A stretch of 64,000 nucleotides of DNA from Streptomyces sp. MJM8645 (GCF_001625365.1 NZ_LJJF01000001.1:1116001-1180000); one strand, 5' to 3'. Positions 16,744 to 25,549 are shown, counted from the stretch's first letter. Notes: generated by a model from the letters alone, not told the origin. A program made the numbers and translations.

Positions 16744-17228
16744 CAGGAACTGAAGAGCGGGACCCGCCGGGCATCCGAGGACGCGGGCGGGGTGGCGCCG
16801 AGGTCGGAGACCGTGGCGATCAGGACGGCGTCCGCGCCCGGGATCCAGTTGACCGTCTTGGACTGGACGACGAGCTGCCGCTGCCGCGCCGTCCCGTCGC
16901 AGATCACGTCCGCCTCGGCCGTCCGGCTGGAGCCGAAGGCCGTCGAGGAGGTGTCCTCCGGGTCCCGCTGCTCGACCGAGACGGTGAGCGACCGGGCCTC
17001 CTCCGCGACCCCGCAGACGTACTCGACGTCGACCCGGACCCGGCCGGGGACCTTCGAGTCGATCCGGGCCTCACCGAGAGTGACGCCCGTGGGGGCCGCG
17101 TCCCCGTCCCGCACCCGGGCCGGAGCGGCCGCCGAAGCCGCGGCCGGCGCCGGGTCGGCGGCCAGGGCCGGTACCGTGAGCCCGCCGAGGGCCGTGGTGA
17201 GGGCCGTCACAATGATCCACCGCTGCAC
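16743..17228 (-). CDS. Secreted protein of unknown function, paired with a cupredoxin
   Basis: This 161-residue protein has a cleavable signal peptide (about residues 1-25, ending ALA). The mature domain has two cysteines, YVCGVA and VICDGT, likely a disulfide, in what looks like a beta-sandwich. I chose the GTG at 17228 because GGGAGG lies six bases upstream; an in-frame TTG at 17234 is weaker. The stop overlaps the cupredoxin start, so both proteins probably act together outside the membrane. Family not recognised. Confidence 0.7.
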   Translation of the reverse strand: MQRWIIVTALTTALGGLTVPALAADPAPAAASAAAPARVRDGDAAPTGVTLGEARIDSKVPGRVRVDVEYVCGVAEEARSLTVSVEQRDPEDTSSTAFGSSRTAEADVICDGTARQRQLVVQSKTVNWIPGADAVLIATVSDLGATPPASSDARRVPLFSS

Positions 17229-17514
17229 TGCCAACCTCCCATAACTGAAACCGTGTTGCGGCCGACGCTAACCGCCCCGCCAGTGGCCCGCGCGCCGGGG
17301 CGGGCACCCGTCGCACGGACAGCCCAGCCACGACGGCGACCCGCCGCCCGACGGCCCAGCGGCGGCGGTGACCCGGCATCGCCAACGGCCCAACCCGCCG
17401 CCCGACCGACCGTCACACCGGACCGGCCCGCCGCGACGACCCTCCGTCACCGCGCGGCCCACATGGACCAGCGCCCGCTCGGCCGCCCTCCCCAGGGCCG
17501 CCTGAACGGACGAA

Positions 17515-17545
17515 GGGCCCGCCGCGCGGTACGCGCGACGGGCCC
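17515..17545. terminator. Terminator hairpin after the repeat-protein gene
   Basis: GGGCCCGCCGCGCG (17515-17528) pairs with CGCGCGACGGGCCC (17532-17545) with one mismatch and a GTA loop. It lies downstream of the minus-strand gene ending at 17643. Confidence 0.65.
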
Positions 17546-17577
17546 GGGGCGGCACAGTGTTCGGGGTTCAGGCCACG

Positions 17578-17634
17578 GCGAGCTCACGGCACCGCGAGCT
17601 CACGGCACGGCGAGCTCACGGCACCGCGAGCTCA
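17578..17634. repeat. 16-bp tandem repeat
   Basis: GAGCTCACGGCAC starts at 17580, 17596 and 17612, with a partial fourth unit at 17628. The period is 16 bp with a C/G variation at the junctions. It lies directly after the stop of the gene at 17643 (minus strand). Confidence 0.8.
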
Positions 17635-17642
17635 GGACACGC

Positions 17643-18590
17643 TCAGGACGCGGCGAGCCAGGCGGCCGGGCCGCCGACCTGGGCCCAGTTGGTGCCGCCC
17701 AGCCACTTGAAGACGCCGCTGCGGTCCGGGCTGAGCCCGTACACGGTGCCGGCGCCGTCGATGCTGAACTCCGCGCCGGGGCCGCCGATCCGCGACCAGC
17801 TGTTGGGCGCCCCGCCGTAGCGGAAGACGTCGCCACTGGTCGGGTCGGTGGCCAGCAGGGTGCGGCCGCCGCCGGCCACGATGCTGCCGGCCGGGCCACC
17901 GGCCTGGGCCCAGGTGGCGCCGCCCTGCCACTGGAACACGCCACCGCGGTCCGGGGTGAGCCCGTACACACCGCCCGCGTCGTCGACGGCGAACTGGGCG
18001 CCGGGGCCGCCGATCCGCGACCAGCTGTTGGGCGCCCCGCCGTAGCGGAAGACGTCACCGCTGGTGGGGTTGGTGGCGATCAGGGTGTTGCCGCCGGCGA
18101 CGATGCTGCCGGCCGGACCCCCGATCTGGGTCCAGGTGGCACCGCCCTGCCACTGGTACACGCCGCTGCGGTCCGGGCTGAGCCCGAAGACGTGTCCGCC
18201 GCCGTCCACGGCGAACTGGGCACCCGGACCGCCGATCCTCGTCCAGTTGTCGGGGCTCCAGTTGTACGCGTAGAGGTCGCCGGTGGCCGGGCTGGTGGCG
18301 ACCAGACCGCCACCGCCGGAGACGATGGTGGCGGCCGGGCCGCCGACCTGGGTCCAGGTGGCGCCGTTCCAGTTGAAGACGGCGCCGCGATCGGGGGCGA
18401 GCGCGAAGAGGGCGGTCGAGACCGCGATCGGGGCACTCGGCCGCGCGACGGACGCGGCCGCGCTCACCGGTGCGAGTGCGACGGCGGACGCGGTGGTGGC
18501 CTGGGCCGGGACCGCCAGCAGCGGGGCGGCTCCGAAGGCGAGCGCCAGGCCGGTGAGGAGGAGTTTGCGGGTCGTGGCACGGAGGTGCAT
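17643..18590 (-). CDS. Secreted seven-repeat protein, tectonin/beta-propeller-like
   Basis: This 315-residue protein has a signal peptide (about residues 1-32, ending PAQA). It carries seven repeats of about 37 residues, each with a W-x-x-x-G-G-P core: WTQVGGPAAT, WTRIGGPGAQ, WTQIGGPAGS, WSRIGGPGAQ, WAQAGGPAGS, WSRIGGPGAE and WAQVGGPAAW. Odd and even repeats alternate between two types. The count and spacing suggest a seven-bladed propeller similar to tectonins, hence possible carbohydrate binding; this is inference. A 57-bp stretch is identical at 17775-17831 and 18000-18056, showing recent internal duplication. The ATG at 18590 opens the signal peptide. Confidence 0.8.
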   Translation of the reverse strand: MHLRATTRKLLLTGLALAFGAAPLLAVPAQATTASAVALAPVSAAASVARPSAPIAVSTALFALAPDRGAVFNWNGATWTQVGGPAATIVSGGGGLVATSPATGDLYAYNWSPDNWTRIGGPGAQFAVDGGGHVFGLSPDRSGVYQWQGGATWTQIGGPAGSIVAGGNTLIATNPTSGDVFRYGGAPNSWSRIGGPGAQFAVDDAGGVYGLTPDRGGVFQWQGGATWAQAGGPAGSIVAGGGRTLLATDPTSGDVFRYGGAPNSWSRIGGPGAEFSIDGAGTVYGLSPDRSGVFKWLGGTNWAQVGGPAAWLAAS

Positions 18591-18774
18591 CGCTTCCAAC
18601 CTTCTGATGGTTTGGGAGTGCGAGTGGCACGTGCTGTTGATCCGAGCGGCTGATCCGAACTGCCTGCAATAGACATGGACATGCCATACGCCAGTCTTGC
18701 CTACTGCTCCACGGCCTGTCCTACGACGAACTGCGGATTGTCCGCCGCACCCGGGTGCGGTACAAGGCACCCCC

Positions 18775-18805
18775 GGGCCCGCCGCGCCCTCCACGCGGCG
18801 GGCCC
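18775..18805. terminator. Terminator hairpin after the phosphatase gene
   Basis: GGGCCCGCCGCG (18775-18786) pairs exactly with CGCGGCGGGCCC (18794-18805) around a 7-base loop, just past the 3' end of the minus-strand phosphatase gene. Confidence 0.75.
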
Positions 18806-18822
18806 CTCAAGGACGCGAGGCG

Positions 18823-20469
18823 TCACCGGCGCCCGGCGCCGACCTCGGAGCCGGTGCGCTCGCCCTCGCCCTGGTCCTCGCCCTGGTCCTCGTTCCGGTC
18901 GTCGCGCCGGTCGTCGTTCCGGTCCCGGTCGCCCCAGCCGTCGCTGCGGTCGCGGTACAGGGTGAAGCGGTCGAAGAGCACCGGCGTCGGGAACGGGTTG
19001 GCCGCGGTGGCGGACGGGGAGTGGTAGTAGCTGACGGTGATGGTGGTGCGGCCGCCCGGCACCGGCCCGGGGTCGACGTCGAAGACCGCGACGCCGTATG
19101 GGAAGGCGGTGTCCGGGTCGGTGACCGCGGACCAGTGGGCCTGCTCCTTCGCGTCCGGGTCGGCCTTGAAGGTGAGCCGCTGGGTGCGCACGGAGGCCTG
19201 GCGGACGCCGTCCGCGTCGGCGGGCAGGTAGACGTCGTCGTGGCCGGCGGTGCCGCCGCCGCCGAGGATCAGGTGGACGGTGCCCTGCGAGGTGTCGATC
19301 CGACGCAGGTCGTCGTCGGCGACGGCCGGGGTGAGCAGGCCGCCCGGCTCGGTGCCGCGGACGGGGTGGGTGCGCTCGTAGTCGTGGTCGTGCCCGGCCA
19401 GGACGAGGTCGACGGAGTAACGGTCGAGCAGCGGCAGCAGCTTCTCGCGGATGCCCATGTCGCCGCCGTGGCTGGCGGCCGAGGAGGACATCGCGAACTG
19501 GTGCAGGTTGACGACGACCCAGTCCACCGCGCGGCCGCGCCGGGCGCGCGCCAAGGTGCGTTCCAGCCAGCGGAGTTGGGCGCCCTCGCTGTAGTCGCTG
19601 ATGTAGATGGACTGGCCGGTGGCCGGGTCGAGGCTGGCGTCGTCCTCGACGGCGATCTCGTTGCCGTCGAGGCTCACGAACAGCACCGAACCGACCTGGA
19701 AGCTGTACCAGTTGCCGCAGTAGTCGCGGGTGCCGTTGTCGGGCAGTTCGAAGCGCGTCAGATAGGAGGCGTAGCCGAGGTCCCCGCCGCCGGCCTCGAC
19801 CTCGTGGTTGCCGGGCGCGGGCATCCAGGGCCGGCCGGCGGCCGACTTGGCGAGGTTGTTCATGAACGCGTTCCAGCACTGCGGCTGGCGCTGCGGGTTG
19901 TTGTTGGCGTACGCGAGGTCGCCGTTGAGCAGGTGGAACAGCGGCGCGAACTGCTCGACCTGGCGGACGGCGGCGGCGCCGTGGATCGAGGACTTGCTGA
20001 ACACGTTGTCGCCGGTGCCGAGATCGCCGAAGCTGGTGAAACGGAACGCGGCCCGGCCGCGCGCGGGCGCGGTGCGGAAGGTGCCGCGCACCGGGCCGGA
20101 GCCGTCGTGCAGCACCTCGTAGACGTACGTGGTGTCGGGCCGCAGGCCGTCCAGGCGGACGTGGTGGGTGTACGTCTCGACCTTGTTGAGCCCGTCGACG
20201 TAGGTGCGGGTCTCGGCGTCCACGGTGTGGCCGGCGCCGCCGCGCGGGGTGCCGATCCGCACCCGGGGGCGGCGCACGGTGGCGGCCGTCGCCCAGGAGA
20301 CGGTCATCTCGCGGGACGGCTCGTTGCCCCACTGGAGGTGGATCTGCTCCGGTCCGGGGGTGCCCGCCAGGGCCGGCTGCGTCCAGAGGAGGGTGGACGC
20401 GGGCAGCGCGGCCAGCGCACCGGCCGCGGTACCCGTCCGAAGGACCGTTCTGCGCGAGGGATGTGACAC
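18823..20469 (-). CDS. Secreted purple acid phosphatase-like metallophosphoesterase
   Basis: This 548-residue protein starts with a twin-arginine signal peptide (SRRTVLR, then a hydrophobic stretch ending ALA). An N-terminal fibronectin-like domain (about 45-140) precedes the calcineurin-type catalytic domain. The metal ligands lie in SFGDLGTG, LLNGDLAYANN, APGNHEVE, VVNLHQFAMSSS and LAGHDHDYERTHP, which match purple acid phosphatases. The last 40 residues are Asp/Arg/Glu-rich. It is predicted to be exported folded and release phosphate from esters outside the cell. The GTG at 20469 was chosen because GGAGG lies six bases upstream. Confidence 0.88.
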   Translation of the reverse strand: MSHPSRRTVLRTGTAAGALAALPASTLLWTQPALAGTPGPEQIHLQWGNEPSREMTVSWATAATVRRPRVRIGTPRGGAGHTVDAETRTYVDGLNKVETYTHHVRLDGLRPDTTYVYEVLHDGSGPVRGTFRTAPARGRAAFRFTSFGDLGTGDNVFSKSSIHGAAAVRQVEQFAPLFHLLNGDLAYANNNPQRQPQCWNAFMNNLAKSAAGRPWMPAPGNHEVEAGGGDLGYASYLTRFELPDNGTRDYCGNWYSFQVGSVLFVSLDGNEIAVEDDASLDPATGQSIYISDYSEGAQLRWLERTLARARRGRAVDWVVVNLHQFAMSSSAASHGGDMGIREKLLPLLDRYSVDLVLAGHDHDYERTHPVRGTEPGGLLTPAVADDDLRRIDTSQGTVHLILGGGGTAGHDDVYLPADADGVRQASVRTQRLTFKADPDAKEQAHWSAVTDPDTAFPYGVAVFDVDPGPVPGGRTTITVSYYHSPSATAANPFPTPVLFDRFTLYRDRSDGWGDRDRNDDRRDDRNEDQGEDQGEGERTGSEVGAGRR

Positions 20470-20612
20470 TGTCGCCTCCAAGGCTCCGGGAAACGCCCAG
20501 GAGAGTCCCAGCCGAACCAGGCGCCCGGGCCACCGGCGAAGGTTCTTCCGGCGAACGCCAGTTGAACGCCGGATCGGATCGGGCGGCGATCAACCGTGAC
20601 ACCGGCCAGGCC

Positions 20613-20657
20613 GGTCACACCGGTTACGCCGGTTACGCCGGTTACGCCGGTTACGCC
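20613..20657. repeat. 9-bp tandem repeat upstream of the epimerase gene
   Basis: GGTTACGCC is repeated four times exactly (20622-20657), preceded by a degenerate unit GGTCACACC. It lies about 75 bp before the gene at 20732. Confidence 0.85.
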
Positions 20658-20718
20658 GGGAGGATTACCGATCCCTGACGGCCGGTCCGTCCACGCCCGA
20701 TCCGCCGCCCCGCGCGGC

Positions 20719-20724
20719 TAGCGT
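20719..20724 (+). promoter_or_regulatory. -10 element of a likely leaderless transcript
   Basis: TAGCGT ends seven bases before the ATG at 20732, so transcription would start at or next to the start codon. No Shine-Dalgarno sequence is present. The same TAGCGT spacing occurs before the GTG at 25721. Confidence 0.5.
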
Positions 20725-20731
20725 CGGCGGC

Positions 20732-21850
20732 ATGGAGATTCTGGTCACCGGCGGAGCCGGGTTCATCGGGTCGGCCGTGGTCCGCGCGCTGGTCGCGGCC
20801 GGGCACGGGGTGCGGGTGCTGGACGCACTGCTGCCCGCCGTCCACCCCCCGGGGCGGGCCCCCGAACTGCCCGGGGGCGTGGCCTTCGAGCAGGGGGACG
20901 TCCGGGACGCCGCCGCCGTGCGGCGGGCGCTGGCCGGGGTGGACGCGGTCTGCCACCAGGCGGCGATGGTCGGCCTCGGGCTGGACCTCGACGACGCCCC
21001 CGCCTACGCGGGCTGCAACGACCTCGGCACGGCCGTCCTGCTCGCCGCGATGGCCCGCGCCGGTGTCCGCCGCCTCGTCCTGGCCGGCTCGATGGTGGTG
21101 TACGGGGAGGGCCGCTACCGCTGCCCCGCGCACGGCGACGTCGCCCCGGGCCCGCGCCGCCCGGCCGATCTGGAGGCCGGGCGCTTCGAGCCGCCCTGCC
21201 CGGCCTGCGGCCGCGCCCTGAGCCCCGGCCTGGTCGCCGAGGACGCCCCGGCCGACCCGCGCAGCGTGTACGCGGCCACCAAACTCGCCCAGGAGCACTT
21301 GGCCTCCGTGTGGGCCCGGGCCAGCCAGGGCGCCGTCCTGACGCTCCGCTACCACAACGTGTACGGGCCGGATATGCCGCGCGACACCCCGTACGCGGGG
21401 GTCGCCTCGCTGTTCCGCTCGGCGCTCGCCCGGGGCGAGGCCCCCCGGGTGTTCGAGGACGGCGGCCAGCGCCGGGACTTCGTCCACGTCGAGGACGTCG
21501 CCGCGGCCAACCTCGCCACACTGGAGGCCCTTGCCGCCCGCGCGCCGGGCAGCTCCCGCGCCTACAACGTGGGCAGCGGCGAGGTCCGCACGATCGGCGA
21601 GCTGGCCGGGGCGCTGGCGGCGGCGTACGGCGGCCCGGCACCGCTGGTGACCGGCGAGTACCGCCTGGGCGACGTCCGGCACATCACCGCCGACTCCTCC
21701 CGGCTGCGCGCCGAACTCGGCTGGCGCCCGCAGGTGCCGTTCTCCGCCGGGATGGCCGAGTTCGCGGCGGCGCCGCGGTCCGGCGCCGCACCTGACTGCC
21801 CGTCCGATGTCGGCCGGAACTCGCCGGTGAAGAGCGGAGGATGGGGCTAG
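20732..21850 (+). CDS. NAD-dependent sugar epimerase/dehydratase
   Basis: This 372-residue extended short-chain dehydrogenase begins with the NAD-binding VTGGAGFIGSAVV. GSMVVYGEG and SVYAATKLAQEH give the catalytic Ser and YxxxK pair. YHNVYGPDMPRDTPYAGV and DFVHVEDVAAANL are typical of UDP-sugar epimerases. A segment with two CPxC-like pairs (CPAHG and CPACG, about residues 130-165) is inserted near the active site and may bind zinc; some actinobacterial relatives share it. The protein probably modifies a nucleotide sugar. The gene appears leaderless and its stop codon overlaps the -10 element of the next gene. Confidence 0.85.
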   Translation: MEILVTGGAGFIGSAVVRALVAAGHGVRVLDALLPAVHPPGRAPELPGGVAFEQGDVRDAAAVRRALAGVDAVCHQAAMVGLGLDLDDAPAYAGCNDLGTAVLLAAMARAGVRRLVLAGSMVVYGEGRYRCPAHGDVAPGPRRPADLEAGRFEPPCPACGRALSPGLVAEDAPADPRSVYAATKLAQEHLASVWARASQGAVLTLRYHNVYGPDMPRDTPYAGVASLFRSALARGEAPRVFEDGGQRRDFVHVEDVAAANLATLEALAARAPGSSRAYNVGSGEVRTIGELAGALAAAYGGPAPLVTGEYRLGDVRHITADSSRLRAELGWRPQVPFSAGMAEFAAAPRSGAAPDCPSDVGRNSPVKSGGWG

Positions 21851-21853
21851 CCT
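21848..21853 (+). promoter_or_regulatory. -10 element overlapping the epimerase stop codon
   Basis: TAGCCT begins with the TAG stop codon of the epimerase gene. It would start a transcript near 21860, giving about a 30-base leader before the GTG at 21890 with AAGGGAGA at 21876. Confidence 0.4.
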
Positions 21854-21889
21854 GGCGGCATGGTTGCAAACTACAAGGGAGATGTGGCC

Positions 21890-23431
21890 GTGAACGACCA
21901 GGAATTCGTCAGCGCACCCGCCCTGATCCTCCGGTCCCTCTCCGCCGACCCCGGCCGGCGGGCCATCGTCACCGCCGACGGCGTCGAGATCACCGCCGGC
22001 GACTTCGCCGCCGCCACCTACCGCCTCGCCCACGAGCTCATCGCCCGGGGCGTCACCCGCGGGGACACCGTCACCCTCCTCACCGGCAACACCGCCGAGG
22101 CACTCGGCGCCCGCTACGCCGCGGGCCTCGCAGGTGCGCGGGTGGTCACCCTGTACGACGGCATGAGCACCCCGGTCCTGGCCGAGGTCGCGGCAAGCGT
22201 CGACGCCACCGTCCTCCTCGTGGACGCCGAACGGTACGCGGAGGCCGCCGAGTTGCTGCCCCTGATCGACGTGCCGACGGTCCTGCGCCTCGGCGCCGGA
22301 CCGGCGGCCGTCGGCGAGGACGTGATCGCCGCCGCCGCGAACCGCCCCGCCGAGCCGCCCGCCGTCCGGATCGGCCCGGACGACGACCTCGGCATCCGCC
22401 ACACCGGCGGTACCACCGGGATCCCGAAGGGCATCGTCAGCCTGCACGGCCCCTACCGCGGCGTCTTCGACACCTCGTTCGGCTCCGCCGGCACGGCCGA
22501 CGAGGCGCCCCGCTTCCTCGCCGCCACCTCGCTCGCCCACCTCGCCGGGATCTTCTCCGACCTGACGCTCCACCACGGCGGCACGGTGGTCCTCCAGCGC
22601 ACCTTCGACCCCGGCGAGGTCCTGGCCGCCGTCGAGCGCGAGCGCATCACCAGCCTCTGGGCGCTGCCGCCGCTGCTCTACCAGCTGCTCGACCACCCGG
22701 CGATCGGCCGCACCGACCTGTCCAGCCTCCGGCAGATCATGTACGGGGGCTGCGCCGCCTCGCCGACCCGGATCCGCGAGGCGCTCAAGGTGTTCGGGCC
22801 GGTCCTGGTGGGCATCTACGGGATGTCCGAGGCGCAGCTGATCTCCTTCCTCACCCCGGAGGGGCACGACCGGATCGCGCAGGGCGGCCAGGTCTCGGTC
22901 GGCCGGCCCCTCCCGGGCGTCGACGTGGAGATCCGCGCCGAGGACGGCACCGGGCTGCCGACCGGAGAGCAGGGCGAGGTCCACATCCGATCGGCCGGCC
23001 TCATGGCCGGGTACTGGAAGCGGCCCGACCTGACCGCCGAGGTGCTGCGCGACGGCTGGCTGAACTCCGGCGACGTCGGCTACTTCGACGCGGACGGCTA
23101 CCTCTACCTGGCCGACCGGGTCAAGGACCTGATCATCGTGGTCGGCGGGCACGTCTACCCGTCCGAGGTCGAGGACCTCCTCCTCACCCACCCGGCGATC
23201 GCCCGCTGCGCGGTCTTCGGCGTGCGCGACGCGCAGGAGGCGGAGCACGTCCACGTCGCCGTCGTTCCCGCTCCGGGGCAGCAGCCCGAGTTGGCGGACG
23301 TCCAGGCGTTCGTCACGGCCCGCAAGGGGCGGATCTACGCGCCGGAGGCCCTGCACCTCGTGGACGAGATCCCGCTGACGTCGGTCGGCAAGCCGGACAA
23401 GAAGCGGCTGCGCGAGGCCGTGGCCGAGTAG
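21890..23431 (+). CDS. AMP-forming acyl-CoA synthetase / fatty acid-CoA ligase
   Basis: This 513-residue member of the ANL superfamily activates a carboxylic acid as acyl-AMP and then as a thioester. HTGGTTGIPKGI is the phosphate-binding loop, GIYGMSEAQLI the A5 motif, GWLNSGDVGYFDADGYLYLADR the A7/A8 region, and SVGKPDKKRLRE supplies the catalytic lysine. I prefer the GTG at 21890, seven bases after AAGGGAGA; an ATG at 21860 is in frame but has no ribosome binding site. The gene immediately follows the epimerase gene. The acid substrate is unknown. Confidence 0.85.
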   Translation: MNDQEFVSAPALILRSLSADPGRRAIVTADGVEITAGDFAAATYRLAHELIARGVTRGDTVTLLTGNTAEALGARYAAGLAGARVVTLYDGMSTPVLAEVAASVDATVLLVDAERYAEAAELLPLIDVPTVLRLGAGPAAVGEDVIAAAANRPAEPPAVRIGPDDDLGIRHTGGTTGIPKGIVSLHGPYRGVFDTSFGSAGTADEAPRFLAATSLAHLAGIFSDLTLHHGGTVVLQRTFDPGEVLAAVERERITSLWALPPLLYQLLDHPAIGRTDLSSLRQIMYGGCAASPTRIREALKVFGPVLVGIYGMSEAQLISFLTPEGHDRIAQGGQVSVGRPLPGVDVEIRAEDGTGLPTGEQGEVHIRSAGLMAGYWKRPDLTAEVLRDGWLNSGDVGYFDADGYLYLADRVKDLIIVVGGHVYPSEVEDLLLTHPAIARCAVFGVRDAQEAEHVHVAVVPAPGQQPELADVQAFVTARKGRIYAPEALHLVDEIPLTSVGKPDKKRLREAVAE

Positions 23432-23526
23432 GCCGAGTAGGCCGCGCGCTCGAAACGCGGACCCCGGGACCTGCCTCGTCATTCCCTCCGGGCGCGCGGT
23501 GCCGGGCCCGCGACGCCGGACAGACC

Positions 23527-24699
23527 CTAGCGAGCCTCGGCGCGCGGCGCGGGCAGGGCGATCTCGAAGCAGCAGCCCCCGGCGACGTTGCGCACCTCCG
23601 CCCGCCCGGCGTGCGCCTCGACGATGCCGCGCACGATGGCGAGCCCGAGCCCGGCACCGCTCTCGCCGGGCTCGCCGGCGGCCCGGCCGTCGTCGCGGCG
23701 CGGCGTGCGGGCGGAGCCGCCGCGCCAGCCCGTCTCGAACACCCGGGGCAGGTCCTGTTCCGGGATGCCGCCGCAGCCGTCGGTCACCGACAGCACCACC
23801 TCGTCGGCCTCCCGCCGGGCGGCGACGGCCACCACGCCGTCCGCGGGGGTCGAGCGGATCGCGTTGACCAGCAGGTTGCCGAGCACCCGGGTGATCTCCC
23901 CGCTGTCCACCTCGACCGGCTCGGCCGCCGCCGGCTCGTCGGCCACCTGCCGCCCCTCCAACCGGACGCCGCGCCGCCGGGCCAGCGGGTACGCCCCGGC
24001 GAGCGCGTCGTCCACCAGGTCGTACACCGAGACCCTGGTGAGCGAGAGGGCGAGCGCGCCCGCCTGGATCCGGGAGAGCTCGAACAGGTCGTCCACCATG
24101 CCGGTGAGCCGTTCGACCTCGGTGCCGATCCGCACCAGGTAGCGGTCGGGGTCCTCGGCGACGCCGTCCTCCAGCGCCTCGGCCATCGCCCGCAGGCCGG
24201 CCAGCGGGGTGCGCAGGTCGTGCGAGATCCACGCGACCAGCTCCCGGCGGGAGTGCTCCAGGGCCTGCTCGCGCGCCCTGGACTCCGCCAGCCGGGCACT
24301 GGTGGCGGCCAACTCCTCGCTCAGCGCGGCGAGTTCCGCGCCGAGCGGATGGTCGGGCGCGGTGAACCCGGCGTCGCTGCCGACCGTCCGGACGGCCTCG
24401 GTCAGCGCCCGGCTGCCGGCCACCACCTGGCGGCCGAGCAGCGCGGCGGTGAGCAGCGAGACGACGGCGGCCATGCCGAGCACCGTGATGACCACGCCGA
24501 GGTCGTGGGTGGACAGGAACATCGCCTGCGCCACGGCGAACGTCCCGGACGTCACCGCGAGGACGGTCACGACCGCCACGCAGAACAGGGACAGGGCGAC
24601 GGAGCGGCGGCGCAGCAGCCGGATCGCCGCCCAGCCGAGCAGACCGGCCCCGCCCGCGCCGAGGGCGGCGAACAGGGCGATCAGCAGCAGGTCCTTCAC
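23527..24699 (-). CDS. Membrane sensor histidine kinase
   Basis: This 390-residue kinase has two or three N-terminal membrane segments (about 1-25, 35-60 and 68-90) with a very small external loop. A linker, then a HisKA domain with the phosphorylated histidine in ELVAWISHDLRTPL (about residue 160), and a HATPase domain follow. The ATPase boxes are NLLVNAIRST (N), VTDGCGGIPEQ (G1) and GAGLGLAIVRG (G2). A poorly conserved Arg/Gly/Asp-rich loop sits between G1 and G2. With almost no sensor domain it may detect a signal in the membrane. It overlaps the response regulator gene by ATGA. Confidence 0.9.
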   Translation of the reverse strand: MKDLLLIALFAALGAGGAGLLGWAAIRLLRRRSVALSLFCVAVVTVLAVTSGTFAVAQAMFLSTHDLGVVITVLGMAAVVSLLTAALLGRQVVAGSRALTEAVRTVGSDAGFTAPDHPLGAELAALSEELAATSARLAESRAREQALEHSRRELVAWISHDLRTPLAGLRAMAEALEDGVAEDPDRYLVRIGTEVERLTGMVDDLFELSRIQAGALALSLTRVSVYDLVDDALAGAYPLARRRGVRLEGRQVADEPAAAEPVEVDSGEITRVLGNLLVNAIRSTPADGVVAVAARREADEVVLSVTDGCGGIPEQDLPRVFETGWRGGSARTPRRDDGRAAGEPGESGAGLGLAIVRGIVEAHAGRAEVRNVAGGCCFEIALPAPRAEAR

Positions 24700-25481
24700 T
24701 CCGCACCGCCCTGCGGGTGGTTCGGCATGGAGCGGGCCGAATCGTGAGGCGCCGGATCGTAGCGGTAGCCGACGCCCCAGACGGTGCTGATCAGGGCGGG
24801 CACGGCCGGGTCGTCCTCGATCTTCTCGCGCAGCCGCCGGACGTGGACGGTGACGGTGGAGAGGTCGCCGAAGTCCCAGCCCCAGACCCGCCGCATCAGG
24901 CTCTGCCGGGAGAACACCGTGCCGGGGTGCCGGAGCAGGAACGCCAGCAGGTCGAACTCCCGCAGGGTGAGGGCGAGTTCGCGCGCGCCCCGGTGGGCAC
25001 GGCGGGCCTTCGGGTCGAGCGTGACGTCCCCCGAGCGCAGCACCCCGCCGACCGGCCCGTCGGCCGTCCCGTCACCCGGCCCGTCGGCGGCCCCGCTCCC
25101 CGCCCGGGCGCGGCGCAGCACCGACTGCACCCGCAGCACCAGTTCGCGCGGGCTGAACGGCTTGGTGACGTAGTCGTCCGCGCCCAGCTCCAAGCCGAGG
25201 ATGCGGTCCGCCTCGTCGCCCTTGGCGGTGAGCAGCACCACCGGCAGCGCGGCGCCCCCGGCGGAGGCCCGCAGCCGGCGCAGCACCTCCAGCCCGTCAA
25301 GGCCGGGCAGCATGAGGTCCAGCACCAGCAGGTCTGGGCGGGTGCGCTCGGCGAGGTCCAGGCCGAGCGCACCGTCGGCGGCCCGGTCCACGTGGTGCCC
25401 GGCGCGGGTGAGGTAACCGGCGACGACCTCGGCCACGGTCGGGTCGTCGTCGATCACCAGGATGTGCGAGGTGTCGTTCAC
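24696..25481 (-). CDS. OmpR-family response regulator
   Basis: This 261-residue regulator has a receiver domain with acidic residues in VIDDDP, the phosphorylated aspartate in LLVLDLMLPGLDG and the lysine in DDYVTKPF. A Gly/Asp/Pro-rich linker and a winged-helix DNA-binding domain follow (LTLREFDLLAFLLRHPG to STVWGVGYRYDP). Its partner kinase gene follows with an ATGA overlap. The GTG at 25481 starts VNDTSHILVIDDD. A 16-bp element found 53 bp upstream also occurs before the GT2 and fused oxidase genes and is a plausible binding site for this regulator. Confidence 0.9.
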   Translation of the reverse strand: MNDTSHILVIDDDPTVAEVVAGYLTRAGHHVDRAADGALGLDLAERTRPDLLVLDLMLPGLDGLEVLRRLRASAGGAALPVVLLTAKGDEADRILGLELGADDYVTKPFSPRELVLRVQSVLRRARAGSGAADGPGDGTADGPVGGVLRSGDVTLDPKARRAHRGARELALTLREFDLLAFLLRHPGTVFSRQSLMRRVWGWDFGDLSTVTVHVRRLREKIEDDPAVPALISTVWGVGYRYDPAPHDSARSMPNHPQGGAE

Positions 25482-25533
25482 CTCGCCGAGGATAGGAGGC
25501 CTCGGCGGCGGACGCGGACGGAAGCGGGCCCGC

Positions 25534-25549
25534 GTTCGCGTTCCGTAAG
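25534..25549 (+). promoter_or_regulatory. GTTCGCGTTCCGTAAG element (RR gene side)
   Basis: This 16-bp word is shared, with small changes, with 25659-25674 and 35554-35569. It lies 53 bp upstream of the response regulator start. Confidence 0.6.

Larger units (their letters stand above)
17229..17642. other. Intergenic region without a supported gene
   Basis: This 410-bp gap holds the promoter of the secreted/cupredoxin operon, the terminator at 17515-17545 and the tandem repeat at 17578-17634. The open frames crossing it are Arg/Pro-rich and lack ribosome binding sites. Confidence 0.5.

Noticed and set aside
20651..24706. A 1,351-codon minus-strand open frame
   Set aside because: It overlays the epimerase and acyl-CoA ligase genes, which have strong motifs on the other strand; the histidine kinase is in a different frame.
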